From: Polyangiaceae bacterium
Lineage (GTDB): Bacteria > Myxococcota_A > Polyangia > Polyangiales > Polyangiaceae
Assembly (NCBI GenBank): GCA_016719945.1
Contig: JADJYE010000036.1
Span: 40,591-104,590, forward strand
Length of the DNA stretch: 64,000 nt
Reading direction: 5' to 3'
A model generated the notes under the pieces. That model saw only the letters and a list, made by a program, of their open reading frames with translations. It made no database searches and had not been told where the DNA came from. Of this stretch, positions 45,801 through 54,030 are shown piece after piece. Position numbers and translations under genes: made by a program. Positions within the stretch are counted from its first letter, which is position 1; each line of letters opens with the position of its first letter.

Positions 45801-46695
45801 GGGCGACCGAGCGGCGGCGGAGGCCCTCGCGACCCGGGTCGAGTCGCTCGCCAAGCGTTTGCTCGGCCTCGAGCCGCGGGCTCGTGCTCGGGTGCACCAG
45901 CTGCGAGCGGCCCTCGCCCAGGCGCGTGACTCCCACGACGTCGCGATCCGAGAGCAAGAGGCAGCGCTCGCTCAGTTCGAGCTGGCGAATGACCGGCGCG
46001 CAGGCGCCCTCGTGAGCTCGAACCTCGGCTTTGCCCTGATGCAGCTCGGGGCCCACGGCCGTGCGCGCGAGGCCTTGGAGGGCGCGCTCGAGAAGGCCTG
46101 CGCCCTCGGGCTGACCACGATCGTGCCGCTCGCAGAGCAGAACCTCGGGGCGCTGTTCGGCAAGCTCGGGCAGCTCGAGGTCGCGGTCGAGATCCAGCGC
46201 CGGGCGCTCGCTCGCTTCGTCGCGCTGTCCGATCCGCGCCTCGAGGCGAGCTCCCGGATCCACCTGGCGGCGGCGCTCGCGGCCATGGGCGAGCTCGACC
46301 GCGCGGCGGACGCGGTGACACCCGTCGCGAGCTCGAGCTTCGAGCCGCTCGTGGTCGGGGCCCACGCGGTGCTGACGATGATCGCCGTGCGGCGGGGCGA
46401 GCCCGAGGTCGCGCTCGGCCACGCGCGCGCCGCCGCCGAGCTGCTCGGCAGGCTCGGAGCGATCGAGGAGTTCGAGGCGCTCGCGCGCCTCGCGCTGGTC
46501 GAGGCCGAGCTCTTCTCGGGCGATCTGCGGGCAGCACGCGAGGCGGCGCGCGCCGCGAGGCAGCGGGTGAGCGAGCGCGCCGGCAGAATCTCCGACCCCT
46601 CGCTGCGTGCCTCCTTCCTCGAGCGGACGCCCGAGCACCAGCGGCTGGCCGAGCTGGAGCTGCGGCTGGGGCTCGGCTCTACCCCCGGCGCCTGA
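42859..46695 (+). CDS. Ser/Thr kinase fused to degenerate cyclase-like domain, AAA ATPase and TPR repeats
   Basis: 1278 residues. Kinase domain about 10-280 (GKGASGDVF, HRDIKPSN, DLG instead of DFG, SYMSPEQ). Next is a region (about 295-440) laid out like a class III nucleotide cyclase (VVTAVFAKLV, VFVAVFGDAV), lacking the expected catalytic aspartates, so probably inactive. Then a STAND/AAA-type ATPase (about 450-720, Walker A GEPGAGKS near 480, VVLLEDAHHAD) and TPR-like helical repeats to the end. This is the class of large kinase-ATPase-TPR signalling proteins known in myxobacteria. It overlaps the convergent radical SAM gene by 17 nt. Confidence 0.9.
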   Translation: MSQAVLDGRFHLLEQAGKGASGDVFRAHDDATGRTVAVKVLAARHDGDSLDRFSREVRLLSEVDHPHVVGYVAHGTGPEGRPYVAVDWLEGEDLARRQRREPLDGREALEVARQAALGLAALHSRGIVHRDIKPSNLFLSQTAGGAIHLTLIDLGVATSEGLTMITREGVMIGTPSYMSPEQVLGRGAVTSATDLFSLGVVLFELIARERPYRADDIVGLIAKIGLQDPPRLSSVVPGAPSELDALVATAMAKQPHFRFSSALDLARALQAAPPFVNQATAPAAEVPTKTGPLSAMGSTEHRVVTAVFAKLVEAEGATEAWTTFSRLTQGSGGAAHRLLSVVFVAVFGDAVTRGDEPRRAALAALSLRAKLPAATLAVATGRALKGASALSGDALERGASLVDARPGRIRIDSATARLLGDGFELLDDGGLVLLGERAGPARSLLGGATPCVGRARELAQLEALIDECTSEPASRAAVVVGEPGAGKSRLAQELMRRVLAGRAAPRLFTARGNALAEGSPFAMIGAAIRSFLQIEEGEPLASQRDKLGATVRGRDQGALVTLVARLASIDGAPSRGSEDGALMNDQLRGAFEAWLGELARERPVVVLLEDAHHADAPSMRLLDGALGNLSELPLFVLALARPELERRFPKLWHARDPVVMRLGKLGRRASRELATHVLQERASPELLGALVERSGGNPFFLEELLRAVMQPSATPDGVSHLPDTVLGLVQVRLDALSSGAKRTLKAASVFGDVFWAGGVGAVLAEPTARPEEHLQELVFQEIIERRPAPRFHNEQELAFRHGLVREAAYELLSDDDRRVAHGRAGAWLEQRGEPAAAVMARHFELAGMTPRAMAHCAQAAEQALVGGDFDGAIERAAQALAYGATGEPGARLLLTVAEARRWRGDLEIALEAAAFAEEGLVLGTQDWFAALREQIAATGRLGRIDRIGALAARAAGQTAARGAEASQIAALVPAAVHLLYSGDRAAAEALATRVESLAKRLLGLEPRARARVHQLRAALAQARDSHDVAIREQEAALAQFELANDRRAGALVSSNLGFALMQLGAHGRAREALEGALEKACALGLTTIVPLAEQNLGALFGKLGQLEVAVEIQRRALARFVALSDPRLEASSRIHLAAALAAMGELDRAADAVTPVASSSFEPLVVGAHAVLTMIAVRRGEPEVALGHARAAAELLGRLGAIEEFEALARLALVEAELFSGDLRAAREAARAARQRVSERAGRISDPSLRASFLERTPEHQRLAELELRLGLGSTPGA

Positions 46696-47293
46696 GCCGC
46701 TCGATCCCAAGACACTTCACGGCCGGCGCCCAGCCCGAGATCTCCAGCCGGCCATCGACCAACCGGATGTCGACCGTGTTGTCGCCATAGAAGCGGGCGT
46801 CCTCCGGTGTGTAGCGCTCCGAGAGGAAGTGCATCCGCTGATTCTGTGAGCCGAGCCAGCGCCAGCGGCTGCCAGGCTGCGACGCGACAAACGGCCCGTC
46901 GGCCAGAAGGTCCGCGGCCGCGAGCAGCGCGAGCGCATGGGGATCTGCGCGCGCCTCGAGCTCCTCCCGGACGAAGCCGCTGAAGACCATCACGCTGAGC
47001 CCTCCCTCTCGAACCAGCGAGGCGAGCTCGGCGAGCGGGCCGGCTTGCTCGAAGGGCTCGCCCCCGAGGATCGAGAGCCCCTCGAGGCCGGGCTCGTCGA
47101 GCACCTCGCGCGCGAGCGCAGCGACGTCGACCTCTTCGCCCCCTCGGTCCGAGAACATCTCCGGGTTGCAGCACCCTTCGCAGCGGATCGAGCAGCCCTG
47201 CACCCACAGCGCGTAGCGCGCGCCCGGCCCTTCGGACTCGGTCCGGGGGATGCGACGCGCGACCCGCAGGAGCATCCACCCAGGGTAGCTCAC
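46679..47293 (-). CDS. radical SAM activating enzyme (NrdG-like)
   Basis: 204 residues. A Cx3Cx2C radical SAM motif (CSIRCEGC, about 34-41) sits in the short activating-enzyme fold. The LSILGGEPFEQ segment is typical of NrdG/4Fe-4S single-cluster activases of anaerobic ribonucleotide reductase. No nrdD is in the window, so the partner is unknown. The 3' end overlaps the kinase-ATPase gene by 17 nt; the 5' end is divergent from selO with about 54 nt between them. Confidence 0.85.
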   Translation of the reverse strand: MSYPGWMLLRVARRIPRTESEGPGARYALWVQGCSIRCEGCCNPEMFSDRGGEEVDVAALAREVLDEPGLEGLSILGGEPFEQAGPLAELASLVREGGLSVMVFSGFVREELEARADPHALALLAAADLLADGPFVASQPGSRWRWLGSQNQRMHFLSERYTPEDARFYGDNTVDIRLVDGRLEISGWAPAVKCLGIERLRRRG

Positions 47294-47347
47294 GGTCCCC
47301 CCCGCGGCGCGTGACGCCGGCGAGCCGGCGAGTCATCCTCCCCGCGG

Positions 47348-48811
47348 ATGCCGCTTCGCTTCGACAACAGCTACTCCCGGCTGCCCAGCCGGCTCTTCTC
47401 GAGCGTCGAGCCGACTCCCGTGGACGCTCCCGCGTGGCTCGCGGTGAACCCGACGCTCGGCGCGCTGCTCGGGCTCTCCGAGGAGGAGCTGCGCTCGTCA
47501 GAGATGCTCGCCGTGCTCGCTGGCAACATGATCCCGCGAGGTGCGGAGCCCATCGCGCTCGCCTACGCCGGGCACCAGTTCGGCAACTTCGTCCCGCGGC
47601 TCGGGGACGGCCGGGCCGTCCTGCTGGGCGAGGTGCTGGGGGCCGACGGCGCGCGCCGCGACGTGCAGCTCAAGGGCTCGGGGCCCACCCCGTACTCACG
47701 AGGAGGGGACGGGCGCGCCGCGCTGGGGCCGGTGCTTCGCGAGCTCTTGCTGAGCGAGGCGATGCACGCGCTCGGCGTGCCCACCACGCGCTCGCTCGCG
47801 GCGGTGCTCACCGGGGAGCGCGTCTACCGGGAGACCGCGCTGCCGGGCGCGGTGCTCACGCGCGTCGCGTCGAGCCACCTGCGCGTCGGCACCTTCGAAT
47901 ACGTGGCCGCACAGCGCGACGAGGCCGCGCTGGCGGCGCTCGTCAGCTACGCCCTCGAGCGCCATTACCCTGATCACACCGACTCCGAGGTGCCAGCCAT
48001 CGGGCTGCTCGAGGCGACGCTCGAGGCGCAGGCCACGCTCGTCGCGAAATGGCTCGCGCTCGGGTTCGTGCACGGGGTCATGAACACCGACAACTGCGCC
48101 ATCTCCGGGGAGACGATCGACTACGGACCCTGCGCGTTCCTAGACGCCTACGACCCCGCCCGCACCTTCAGCTCGATCGATCGCGGCGGGCGCTACGCCT
48201 TCGCCAATCAACCGCGCATCGCCCTGTGGAACCTCGCGCGCCTCGCCGAGGCGCTGGCCCCCCTCGTCGGCCCCCGCGCCCAGAAGACCGCCGAGCTGCT
48301 CGAGGAGCGCCTCGAGGCTTTCCAGCCGCGGTTCGACGCCGCCTACGCAGGGCTGATGCGCGACAAGCTGGGGCTGCTCGAGCAGCGCGAAGGAGACCTC
48401 GACCTCGCCCGACGGCTGCTCTCGATCATGGCCTCCGATCGCGCCGATTACACGTTGGTGTTCCGGCGCCTCATTCACAGCGTAGAGGGCGACGATTCGC
48501 CCATCGGCGAGCTCTTCGCCTCGCAGGACCGGCTCGCGGAGTGGCTGGCCGCCTGGCGGCTTCGCCTGCAGGACGAGCCGACGACCACCGCCGAGCGCGC
48601 CGCGCGGATGCGCAGCGCGAGCCCCGCCTTCATCGCCCGCAACCACCGGGTCGAAGAGGCGATCGCTGCCGCGACGCGCGGGGACCTCGGCCCGTTCGAG
48701 CGCCTGCGAACCGTCTTGGCCCGTCCCTACGAAGATCAGCCGGAGCACGCCGACCTCGCCGCGCCACCGGGCGAGGAGCAGTGGAAGTACAAGACGTTCT
48801 GCGGCACCTGA
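47348..48811 (+). CDS. selO: protein adenylyltransferase SelO
   Basis: 487 residues, full length for SelO (formerly YdiU/UPF0061), a pseudokinase-fold enzyme that transfers AMP to protein Ser/Thr/Tyr residues. Signature blocks: AYAGHQFGNFVPRLGDGRA, QLKGSGPTPYSRGGDGRA, GVMNTDNCAISGETIDYGP. The C-terminus ends YKTFCGT, with a Cys close to the C-terminal position where some family members have selenocysteine. It is followed 10 nt later by an MFS gene. Confidence 0.96.
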   Translation: MPLRFDNSYSRLPSRLFSSVEPTPVDAPAWLAVNPTLGALLGLSEEELRSSEMLAVLAGNMIPRGAEPIALAYAGHQFGNFVPRLGDGRAVLLGEVLGADGARRDVQLKGSGPTPYSRGGDGRAALGPVLRELLLSEAMHALGVPTTRSLAAVLTGERVYRETALPGAVLTRVASSHLRVGTFEYVAAQRDEAALAALVSYALERHYPDHTDSEVPAIGLLEATLEAQATLVAKWLALGFVHGVMNTDNCAISGETIDYGPCAFLDAYDPARTFSSIDRGGRYAFANQPRIALWNLARLAEALAPLVGPRAQKTAELLEERLEAFQPRFDAAYAGLMRDKLGLLEQREGDLDLARRLLSIMASDRADYTLVFRRLIHSVEGDDSPIGELFASQDRLAEWLAAWRLRLQDEPTTTAERAARMRSASPAFIARNHRVEEAIAAATRGDLGPFERLRTVLARPYEDQPEHADLAAPPGEEQWKYKTFCGT

Positions 48812-48821
48812 GGGAGAACGG

Positions 48822-50054
48822 ATGAGCGAGCTCCAGCCGCCGCGCCAGCACGGGCGAAAGTCGTATGTGTTCGTGTTGGTGACCGTGGCCATCGACATGA
48901 TCGGCTTCGGCCTGATCATGCCGGTCACGCCGTCCTTGATCGCGGAGCTCACGGGCCTGTCTCTCGACCAGGCGGCCCCCTGGGGCGGATACCTGGCGGC
49001 GCTCTACGCCGTCCTCAATTTTCTCGCGGGGCCGACGCTCGGCAACCTCTCGGACCGCTATGGTCGGCGCCCCGTGCTGCTCGTCGCGATGGCGGCGCTC
49101 GGCGCGAACTTCTTGCTGATGGGGCTGGCGACCTCGATCGCGCTGCTGTTCGTCGGCCGCGTGCTCTCGGGCATCGCCGGCGCCACGATGTCGACCGCCT
49201 CGGCGTACATCGCCGACGTGACCGAGCCCGAGCGCCGGGCGCAAGCCTTCGGCGGGATCGGCGCGGCCTTCGGGATCGGGTTCGTGCTCGGCCCCGTGCT
49301 GGGCGGCGTGCTCGGGGAGCTGCACGTTCGGGCCCCGTTCTTCGTCGCCGCCGGCCTCTCCCTGGTGAACGTTCTCTATGGCGCGTTCGTCCTGCCCGAG
49401 TCGCTCCCGCCCGAGAGACGGCGCCCCTTCGTGCTCGCCCGGGCCAACCCGCTCGGGGCGTTTCGCCATTTCAGCAAGCTCCCCCAGGTGAGCTTGCTCA
49501 TCGTCACGATGGTGCTGTTCCAGTTTTGTCAGATGTTGTTCCTGGTGATCTGGGCCTTCTTCACCGAGCTGCGCTTCGGCTGGGACGCTCGGGCGGTCGG
49601 TGTCTCGCTCGGCTTGGTGGGCGTCTCGGCGGCCGTCGTCCAGGGTGTGCTCATCGGCCCGGTCCTGCGCCGGCTCGGCCCTACCCAGACGGCCCTCGTC
49701 GCCATGGCCTTCGGCGTCGTCACCCTCCTCGCCTACGCCTTCATCACCGAGAGCTGGATGGTCTACGTCCTGATCTTCCTCAGCGCCCCGATGGGCATGG
49801 CTCCGGCGGCCATCAACTCCATCACCTCCAGCCGTGTCGACGCCAACGCCCAGGGCGAGCTGCAGGGCGCGGTCGCCAGCGCGAACGCCTTCGGCACCAT
49901 GTTGAGCCCGCTGGTGATGACCCAGACGTTCGCGTACTTCTCGCGCCCCGAGGCGCCCGTCCGCTTCTTCGGGGCGCCCTTCGTCGTCGCCGCGCTGGTC
50001 ATGGCCATCGCCGTGGTCCCGTTCGTCGTCGGGGTGAGGCGGAGCCGCGCCTGA
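48822..50054 (+). CDS. MFS transporter (TetA-like)
   Basis: 410 residues with about 12 transmembrane helices. The GNLSDRYGRRPVLL loop between helices 2 and 3 is the classic MFS motif A, and the whole resembles drug/H+ antiporters of the tetracycline-resistance type (IDMIGFGLIMPV start, RVLSGIAGATM). Resistance should not be assumed; the substrate is unknown. Probably co-transcribed with selO. Confidence 0.88.
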   Translation: MSELQPPRQHGRKSYVFVLVTVAIDMIGFGLIMPVTPSLIAELTGLSLDQAAPWGGYLAALYAVLNFLAGPTLGNLSDRYGRRPVLLVAMAALGANFLLMGLATSIALLFVGRVLSGIAGATMSTASAYIADVTEPERRAQAFGGIGAAFGIGFVLGPVLGGVLGELHVRAPFFVAAGLSLVNVLYGAFVLPESLPPERRRPFVLARANPLGAFRHFSKLPQVSLLIVTMVLFQFCQMLFLVIWAFFTELRFGWDARAVGVSLGLVGVSAAVVQGVLIGPVLRRLGPTQTALVAMAFGVVTLLAYAFITESWMVYVLIFLSAPMGMAPAAINSITSSRVDANAQGELQGAVASANAFGTMLSPLVMTQTFAYFSRPEAPVRFFGAPFVVAALVMAIAVVPFVVGVRRSRA

Positions 50055-50135
50055 GCGGCGCGAGGCCGCGAGCTCCTTCGGCAGGCCCACCTGTCTGGGC
50101 AGAGGGCGTATGCTCAATGCGCTGGAGGGTCGCAC

Positions 50136-50888
50136 ATGGCAAGGTCAGAAGAGGTCGACGCTTGGCTCGCGCGGTACGAAAACCCCATGAAGCCGGTGGT
50201 CGAGCGCATCCGGGAGATCGTGCTCGCCGCCGATCCGCGCATTGGCGAGTGCATCAAATGGCAGGCGCCTACGTTCACGTATCGCGGCAATCTCGCGAGC
50301 TTCTTTCCGAAGGCGAGGCAACACGCCAGCCTGATGTTTCACTCTGGAGCGAAGATCCCCGGGAGGTACCCGCGCCTCGAGGGGACCGGCGAAACGGGTC
50401 GCGTCATGAAGCTCGCCAGCCTCGCGGAGGCCAACGCTGCCAAAGGCGAGCTCGAGCGGATCGTCAGGGCGTGGTGCGACCTGCAGGAGGTCGCGCCAGC
50501 GGGCAAGCGATCGGCGAAGGTCGCGAAGCCGGCCAAGCCAGGCCTGGATGAGGCCCTCGCGGCGCGCGTGCGAGCGGCGCTCGGCGACCGATCGGACGTC
50601 GAAGAGAAGCGCATGTTCGGCGGCCTGTGCTTCATGGTGAACGGCCAGATGTGCTGCGGCCTCACCAAGAGTGATCTCATGGTCCGGGTGGGCAAGGCCG
50701 GCTATGACGACGCGCTGGCGCAGCCTCACGCTCGCCCGATGGACTTCACGGGGCGGCCTCTGATGGGGATGGTCTACGTCGACCCCGCCGGGGTCCGGAC
50801 GAAGGCGGCCCTGGTCAAGTGGGTGGCGCGAGCCCTCGCCAACGTGAGCGCAGTGGCCCCCAAGAGGCGCGCGAAGCGACGCGCGTAG
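50136..50888 (+). CDS. DUF1801 - TfoX N-terminal domain fusion protein
   Basis: 250 residues. The N-terminal DUF1801 domain (about 1-120; RIGECIKWQAPTFTYRG) is joined to a TfoX N-terminal-like domain (about 135-240; EEKRMFGGLCFMVNGQMCCG). Both are small domains usually found as separate proteins of poorly known function; TfoX regulates competence in some gammaproteobacteria. The fusion suggests the two act together. Neighbours give no clear role. Confidence 0.82.
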   Translation: MARSEEVDAWLARYENPMKPVVERIREIVLAADPRIGECIKWQAPTFTYRGNLASFFPKARQHASLMFHSGAKIPGRYPRLEGTGETGRVMKLASLAEANAAKGELERIVRAWCDLQEVAPAGKRSAKVAKPAKPGLDEALAARVRAALGDRSDVEEKRMFGGLCFMVNGQMCCGLTKSDLMVRVGKAGYDDALAQPHARPMDFTGRPLMGMVYVDPAGVRTKAALVKWVARALANVSAVAPKRRAKRRA

Positions 50889-50897
50889 CGGCGAGGC

Positions 50898-51938
50898 TCA
50901 CGCGCACGCGCGGGACTCGCTCCTCCCCCTCCGCTCGAGCGCCTCCTTCAGCGCCTCGATGCGCAGCTCCGCCGAGGCGCGAAGGCTCCGCGCGCGGCGC
51001 TCGACGTCGTCCGCGTGAGACGCGCTGCAATGGTGGAGCGCCGCAGCCTCTTCGTAGGACGCGATCGCCGCGTGGAGCCGCTCGCCGCGCGGAGGCCGGC
51101 CCGCAGCCACATCGTCGAGGAGCCCGCCGAGGTGCGCGTCGGCCGCGAGCGCCGAGGCGTGAGCACGGGCCGTCGTCGCGCGGGCCGACGCCAGGCGCTG
51201 CCGCGCCGCGGAGATGCCTGCGTCCAGCCCCAGGAGCAGGCCCCCCAGATCGGTGGTCGGACAGAGGAAAGCGAGCCCGAGCAGGGCTCGCAGCGTCACC
51301 TCCGTGTCGAGCAGGTCGGAGCCAACGTCGTGCCTACGCTGCGATATGGCGAGCGCGAGGTCGAGCAGGGCGGTCTGTGGCCGGGTGAATGGGCGCGGCG
51401 TGGGGTGGGGTCCGCCGAGGACGCCGCCGCACGCCCACTCGGCGCCGAGCTCTGCGGCGGCGGCGCCCAGCTCGTCGAGACTGCGCGCGCCGCTGACGAG
51501 CAGCGCACATTTGTGCGCCCTCGCCAGCTCGGCTCGAGAAGCGGCCTCGTGTCCACGCTCGGTCGCGTCGACCTCGAGCACGACGGTCACTCCGAGCAGG
51601 TGGGCGACGGCCGCGAGGGTCGCGACCCCGGGGACGCGCGCGTCGAGGCTCACACCGAGCAGCGAGGTGGAGAGCCCGCGCGAGCGCAGGCGGCGGACGG
51701 CGCTCTGGAGCAGGCGCTCGAGCGTCGGGCCGTCTTCGTCGCGAACCGCCACGATGGCGGGCCCCTCCGAGCGGTTGGTGCGCCGCGAGAGGAACCGACA
51801 CGCCTGACACAACAGCGACGCGAGGCTGGCACCCGGGCGCGACAGGATCACGCCGGCGGAGGCGCGGCGGCGCAGATCGACGACGCGGGTGTAACGAGTG
51901 GCCGGGGGACGCGCGTTCGGTGAGAGGTCGAGCTCCAT
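50898..51938 (-). CDS. unrecognised protein, possibly a degenerate EAL-like domain
   Basis: 346 residues from MELDLSPNARPP. A mixed alpha/beta first half (about 55-215) shows short resemblances to the end of EAL phosphodiesterase barrels (AHLLGVTVVLEVDATE and a later LGAEWACGGVLGGPHP), without catalytic EAL residues. The second half is Ala/Arg-rich helices. An alternative start at 52037 overlaps the upstream gene's stop (ATGA), so the two could be coupled; the N-terminus is therefore uncertain. The EAL idea is weak inference. Confidence 0.5.
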   Translation of the reverse strand: MELDLSPNARPPATRYTRVVDLRRRASAGVILSRPGASLASLLCQACRFLSRRTNRSEGPAIVAVRDEDGPTLERLLQSAVRRLRSRGLSTSLLGVSLDARVPGVATLAAVAHLLGVTVVLEVDATERGHEAASRAELARAHKCALLVSGARSLDELGAAAAELGAEWACGGVLGGPHPTPRPFTRPQTALLDLALAISQRRHDVGSDLLDTEVTLRALLGLAFLCPTTDLGGLLLGLDAGISAARQRLASARATTARAHASALAADAHLGGLLDDVAAGRPPRGERLHAAIASYEEAAALHHCSASHADDVERRARSLRASAELRIEALKEALERRGRSESRACA

Positions 51939-52033
51939 GCGCGCCAAGGTGCCTGCGCTTCGTGGCGTTTCGGGCTCGGCTCCGCGAAACCCTCGCGAAC
52001 GGCGCCGAGCCATCGTCGGGCATGTTGTGGAGG

Positions 52034-52687
52034 TCATCCCCCCAACAGGGATCGCACGAACAACGCAGCCCCCGCGACGACCCAGAGCCCGACCCCACAC
52101 GCGATGCCGACGAGCGCACGCCAGCCGTACCGCCACACGGCCGCGGTCTGCTCACCGATGGCGATCACCAGCGGCGCTTCTGGCGTGCCCCCGACGACCA
52201 GTCGCTGCGCTCCCCCGCGGTAGTCGCCCTCCCCCGGGTGCGCCTCGAGGCGCGCGACGCCGATGATGACGACCCGCGCGCCCGCGGGGATCACGATCTG
52301 CGTGGTGCGCCCTCCGGCGTCGGGGCGCTCCCACGTCTCCCCGAGCAGCTCCACGTGCGTGAGCGATATCGGACACGCGCCGGACGCGTCGCGAAGCACG
52401 GCCGGTACCGCGCGCGTCTCGCGGCTGACCTCCTTGAAGTTGTTTCGTCCGACCTTGTTGTCCACCACCGTGTGGACGATGACGCATGGGCGGCTAGCTC
52501 CGCTCTCGAGGGCGTCTGCGCCCGACGGCTCGATCACGCCGGCCAGCTCGACGGCGCCGGCCTTCAGCTCGCTCACGGCAGTGGTCCGCGTGGCCAGCAT
52601 GGCGCGGTTGGGGCGGAGCGCGCGCACGCCGAAGATCACGAGCAGGGCGCCCATCCCCGCGAGGACGATGGCGACGGTCGTCAACAT
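52034..52687 (-). CDS. membrane protein with GIDE-like domain
   Basis: 217 residues. N-terminal helix (about 3-24), a beta-rich middle (SELKAGAVELAGVIEP, CVIVHTVVD, then a strand/loop pattern through VIPAGARVVIIG) and a C-terminal helix (about 190-212). This matches the GIDE layout known from the MUL1/MAPL family and widespread bacterial membrane proteins of unknown role. The 5' end overlaps the end of the upstream gene by 7 nt. Confidence 0.6.
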   Translation of the reverse strand: MLTTVAIVLAGMGALLVIFGVRALRPNRAMLATRTTAVSELKAGAVELAGVIEPSGADALESGASRPCVIVHTVVDNKVGRNNFKEVSRETRAVPAVLRDASGACPISLTHVELLGETWERPDAGGRTTQIVIPAGARVVIIGVARLEAHPGEGDYRGGAQRLVVGGTPEAPLVIAIGEQTAAVWRYGWRALVGIACGVGLWVVAGAALFVRSLLGG

Positions 52688-53559
52688 GCCGACTCCACCT
52701 GCGCGACGGCGCGGCGCCGCTTCTCGAGCTTGCGCTGGGCCCAGAGGTTGATGCCCCCGAGGACCAAGAAGAACAAGGCCACGAACCCGAGGACGACGAT
52801 CGTGATGAGCTCCACGCCTCGAGACCAGAAGCCGAGCAGGCTGTCGACGCCGCTCTTCGCGTCCTGGCAGGCGCCCCAGCCGCCCCCCGACTCACAGCGG
52901 GAGACCAAGAAGTCGCCTCGATCCCCACACGGCTCGAGGCGCTCACCCCGCAGGCATCCCGACACGACGACCGGCTGGCCGGCCGTCCACGCGATCTGTT
53001 GCAGCTCCAAGGAGCCGCTCGTGGGCTCCTTGCACGCCGGGAGCGAGAGCACGGAGGCTGGCGGCGAGCCTCTCTTCACCTCCGCCAAGATCCGCACCAC
53101 ACCGGGGCGAGGCTCTGACAGGCTCCCCGCTTGCAGGACGTCGAGTCGATCCGCTGGCAGCTCGAGGGCGAGCGAGCGCCCCTCGACGTCGAGCGTCAGA
53201 CCGTCGAGCTCGGAGCTGGTGCAGTGGACGCGCTTGCTCTTGTTTTTTCCGCTGCCGACGGTGACCTCGACGATCGAGGTGTGGCCCACCGCCGCGTCTC
53301 CGAGCGGCGCCCGGCGAACCCGACCCTGGAGCCTGCCGTGCAGCACCACAGGCCCCTCAACGCCTTCGGCCGCGGGACCCAGCGAGCGCGCCCTGACTTC
53401 GGGGATCGCCTCGAAGACCCCGCCGGCGATGCTCATCAGCGCCCACACGAAGAACCCGAGGAACGCGCAGGCGAAGGCGCACCACGCCACGAGGAACGCC
53501 GGAGGTCCCCCGGCGCGCCTCCAAGCCGAAGCCGGCCGCAAGGCATCGAACCAAGCCAT
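52681..53559 (-). CDS. membrane protein with GIDE/TMEM43-like layout
   Basis: 292 residues. One helix near the N-terminus (about 20-46), a long extracytoplasmic or lumen-type region (about 50-245) with several Cys near its end (PACKEPTSG, SGCLRGERLEPCGD) and a C-terminal helix (about 252-275). The pairing with the GIDE-like gene just downstream (7-nt overlap) implies a joint function at the membrane. No enzymatic motif is seen; the family placement is tentative. Confidence 0.55.
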   Translation of the reverse strand: MAWFDALRPASAWRRAGGPPAFLVAWCAFACAFLGFFVWALMSIAGGVFEAIPEVRARSLGPAAEGVEGPVVLHGRLQGRVRRAPLGDAAVGHTSIVEVTVGSGKNKSKRVHCTSSELDGLTLDVEGRSLALELPADRLDVLQAGSLSEPRPGVVRILAEVKRGSPPASVLSLPACKEPTSGSLELQQIAWTAGQPVVVSGCLRGERLEPCGDRGDFLVSRCESGGGWGACQDAKSGVDSLLGFWSRGVELITIVVLGFVALFFLVLGGINLWAQRKLEKRRRAVAQVESAC

Positions 53560-53749
53560 CGCGGCAGCCTAGGGAGGCGACTGGCAGTGCGCCACTGCAA
53601 CCCTCGGGTGCAACCCTCCGGCTCGTTTGGGTCGCGTCGAGGCCCGGCACTTCTCATGGAACGCGCTCCTGGCTTCGCGTATCTTCTGCGGCTCTTTCCA
53701 AGGCAGCCGGTCGCGCGCTCGGCGCGCGACGGCGAGGGAGGCAGGCGCG

Positions 53750-54007
53750 ATGGCGGCGAGCATCGAGGTCAGGATTGGTGGTCGAGGCAGGGTGAAGGAC
53801 GGCGCCGCGACCGACGACGCCAGCGAGCGCGCGGTCTGCGATCTGTGCGGCGCCGAGGGCGACGCCGTCGCCTCGACGAGCTCGGAGGGCGGCGGGCCGT
53901 TCGCCTGCAAGGCCTGCCTCCGGGTCCGCCTCGAGGCGATGACGGTGGGCAGCTACTTGCTCAAGGGGCCCGAGTCTCGGCTCCCCTGGGGCAAGGTGAG
54001 CGGTTGA
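53750..54007 (+). CDS. small zinc-ribbon-like protein
   Basis: 85 residues. Two Cys pairs, CDLC (about 28-31) and CKAC (about 52-55), form a likely zinc-binding ribbon. The rest is Gly/Ala/Lys-rich with a short helix. It begins the pyrimidine catabolism cluster, 23 nt before preT, and may be a regulator or chaperone of that operon. No family recognised. Confidence 0.65.
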   Translation: MAASIEVRIGGRGRVKDGAATDDASERAVCDLCGAEGDAVASTSSEGGGPFACKACLRVRLEAMTVGSYLLKGPESRLPWGKVSG

Positions 54008-54030
54008 ACGAACGACGACCTGGAGGAACG

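Noticed and set aside
44866..46710. 614-codon minus-strand frame opposite the kinase-ATPase gene
   Set aside because: Antisense of TPR-encoding DNA with the usual GC-skewed composition; no domain seen.
48822..50054. Tetracycline resistance gene
   Set aside because: The MFS family is clear, but drug specificity cannot be read from the sequence, and no TetR-type regulator is adjacent.
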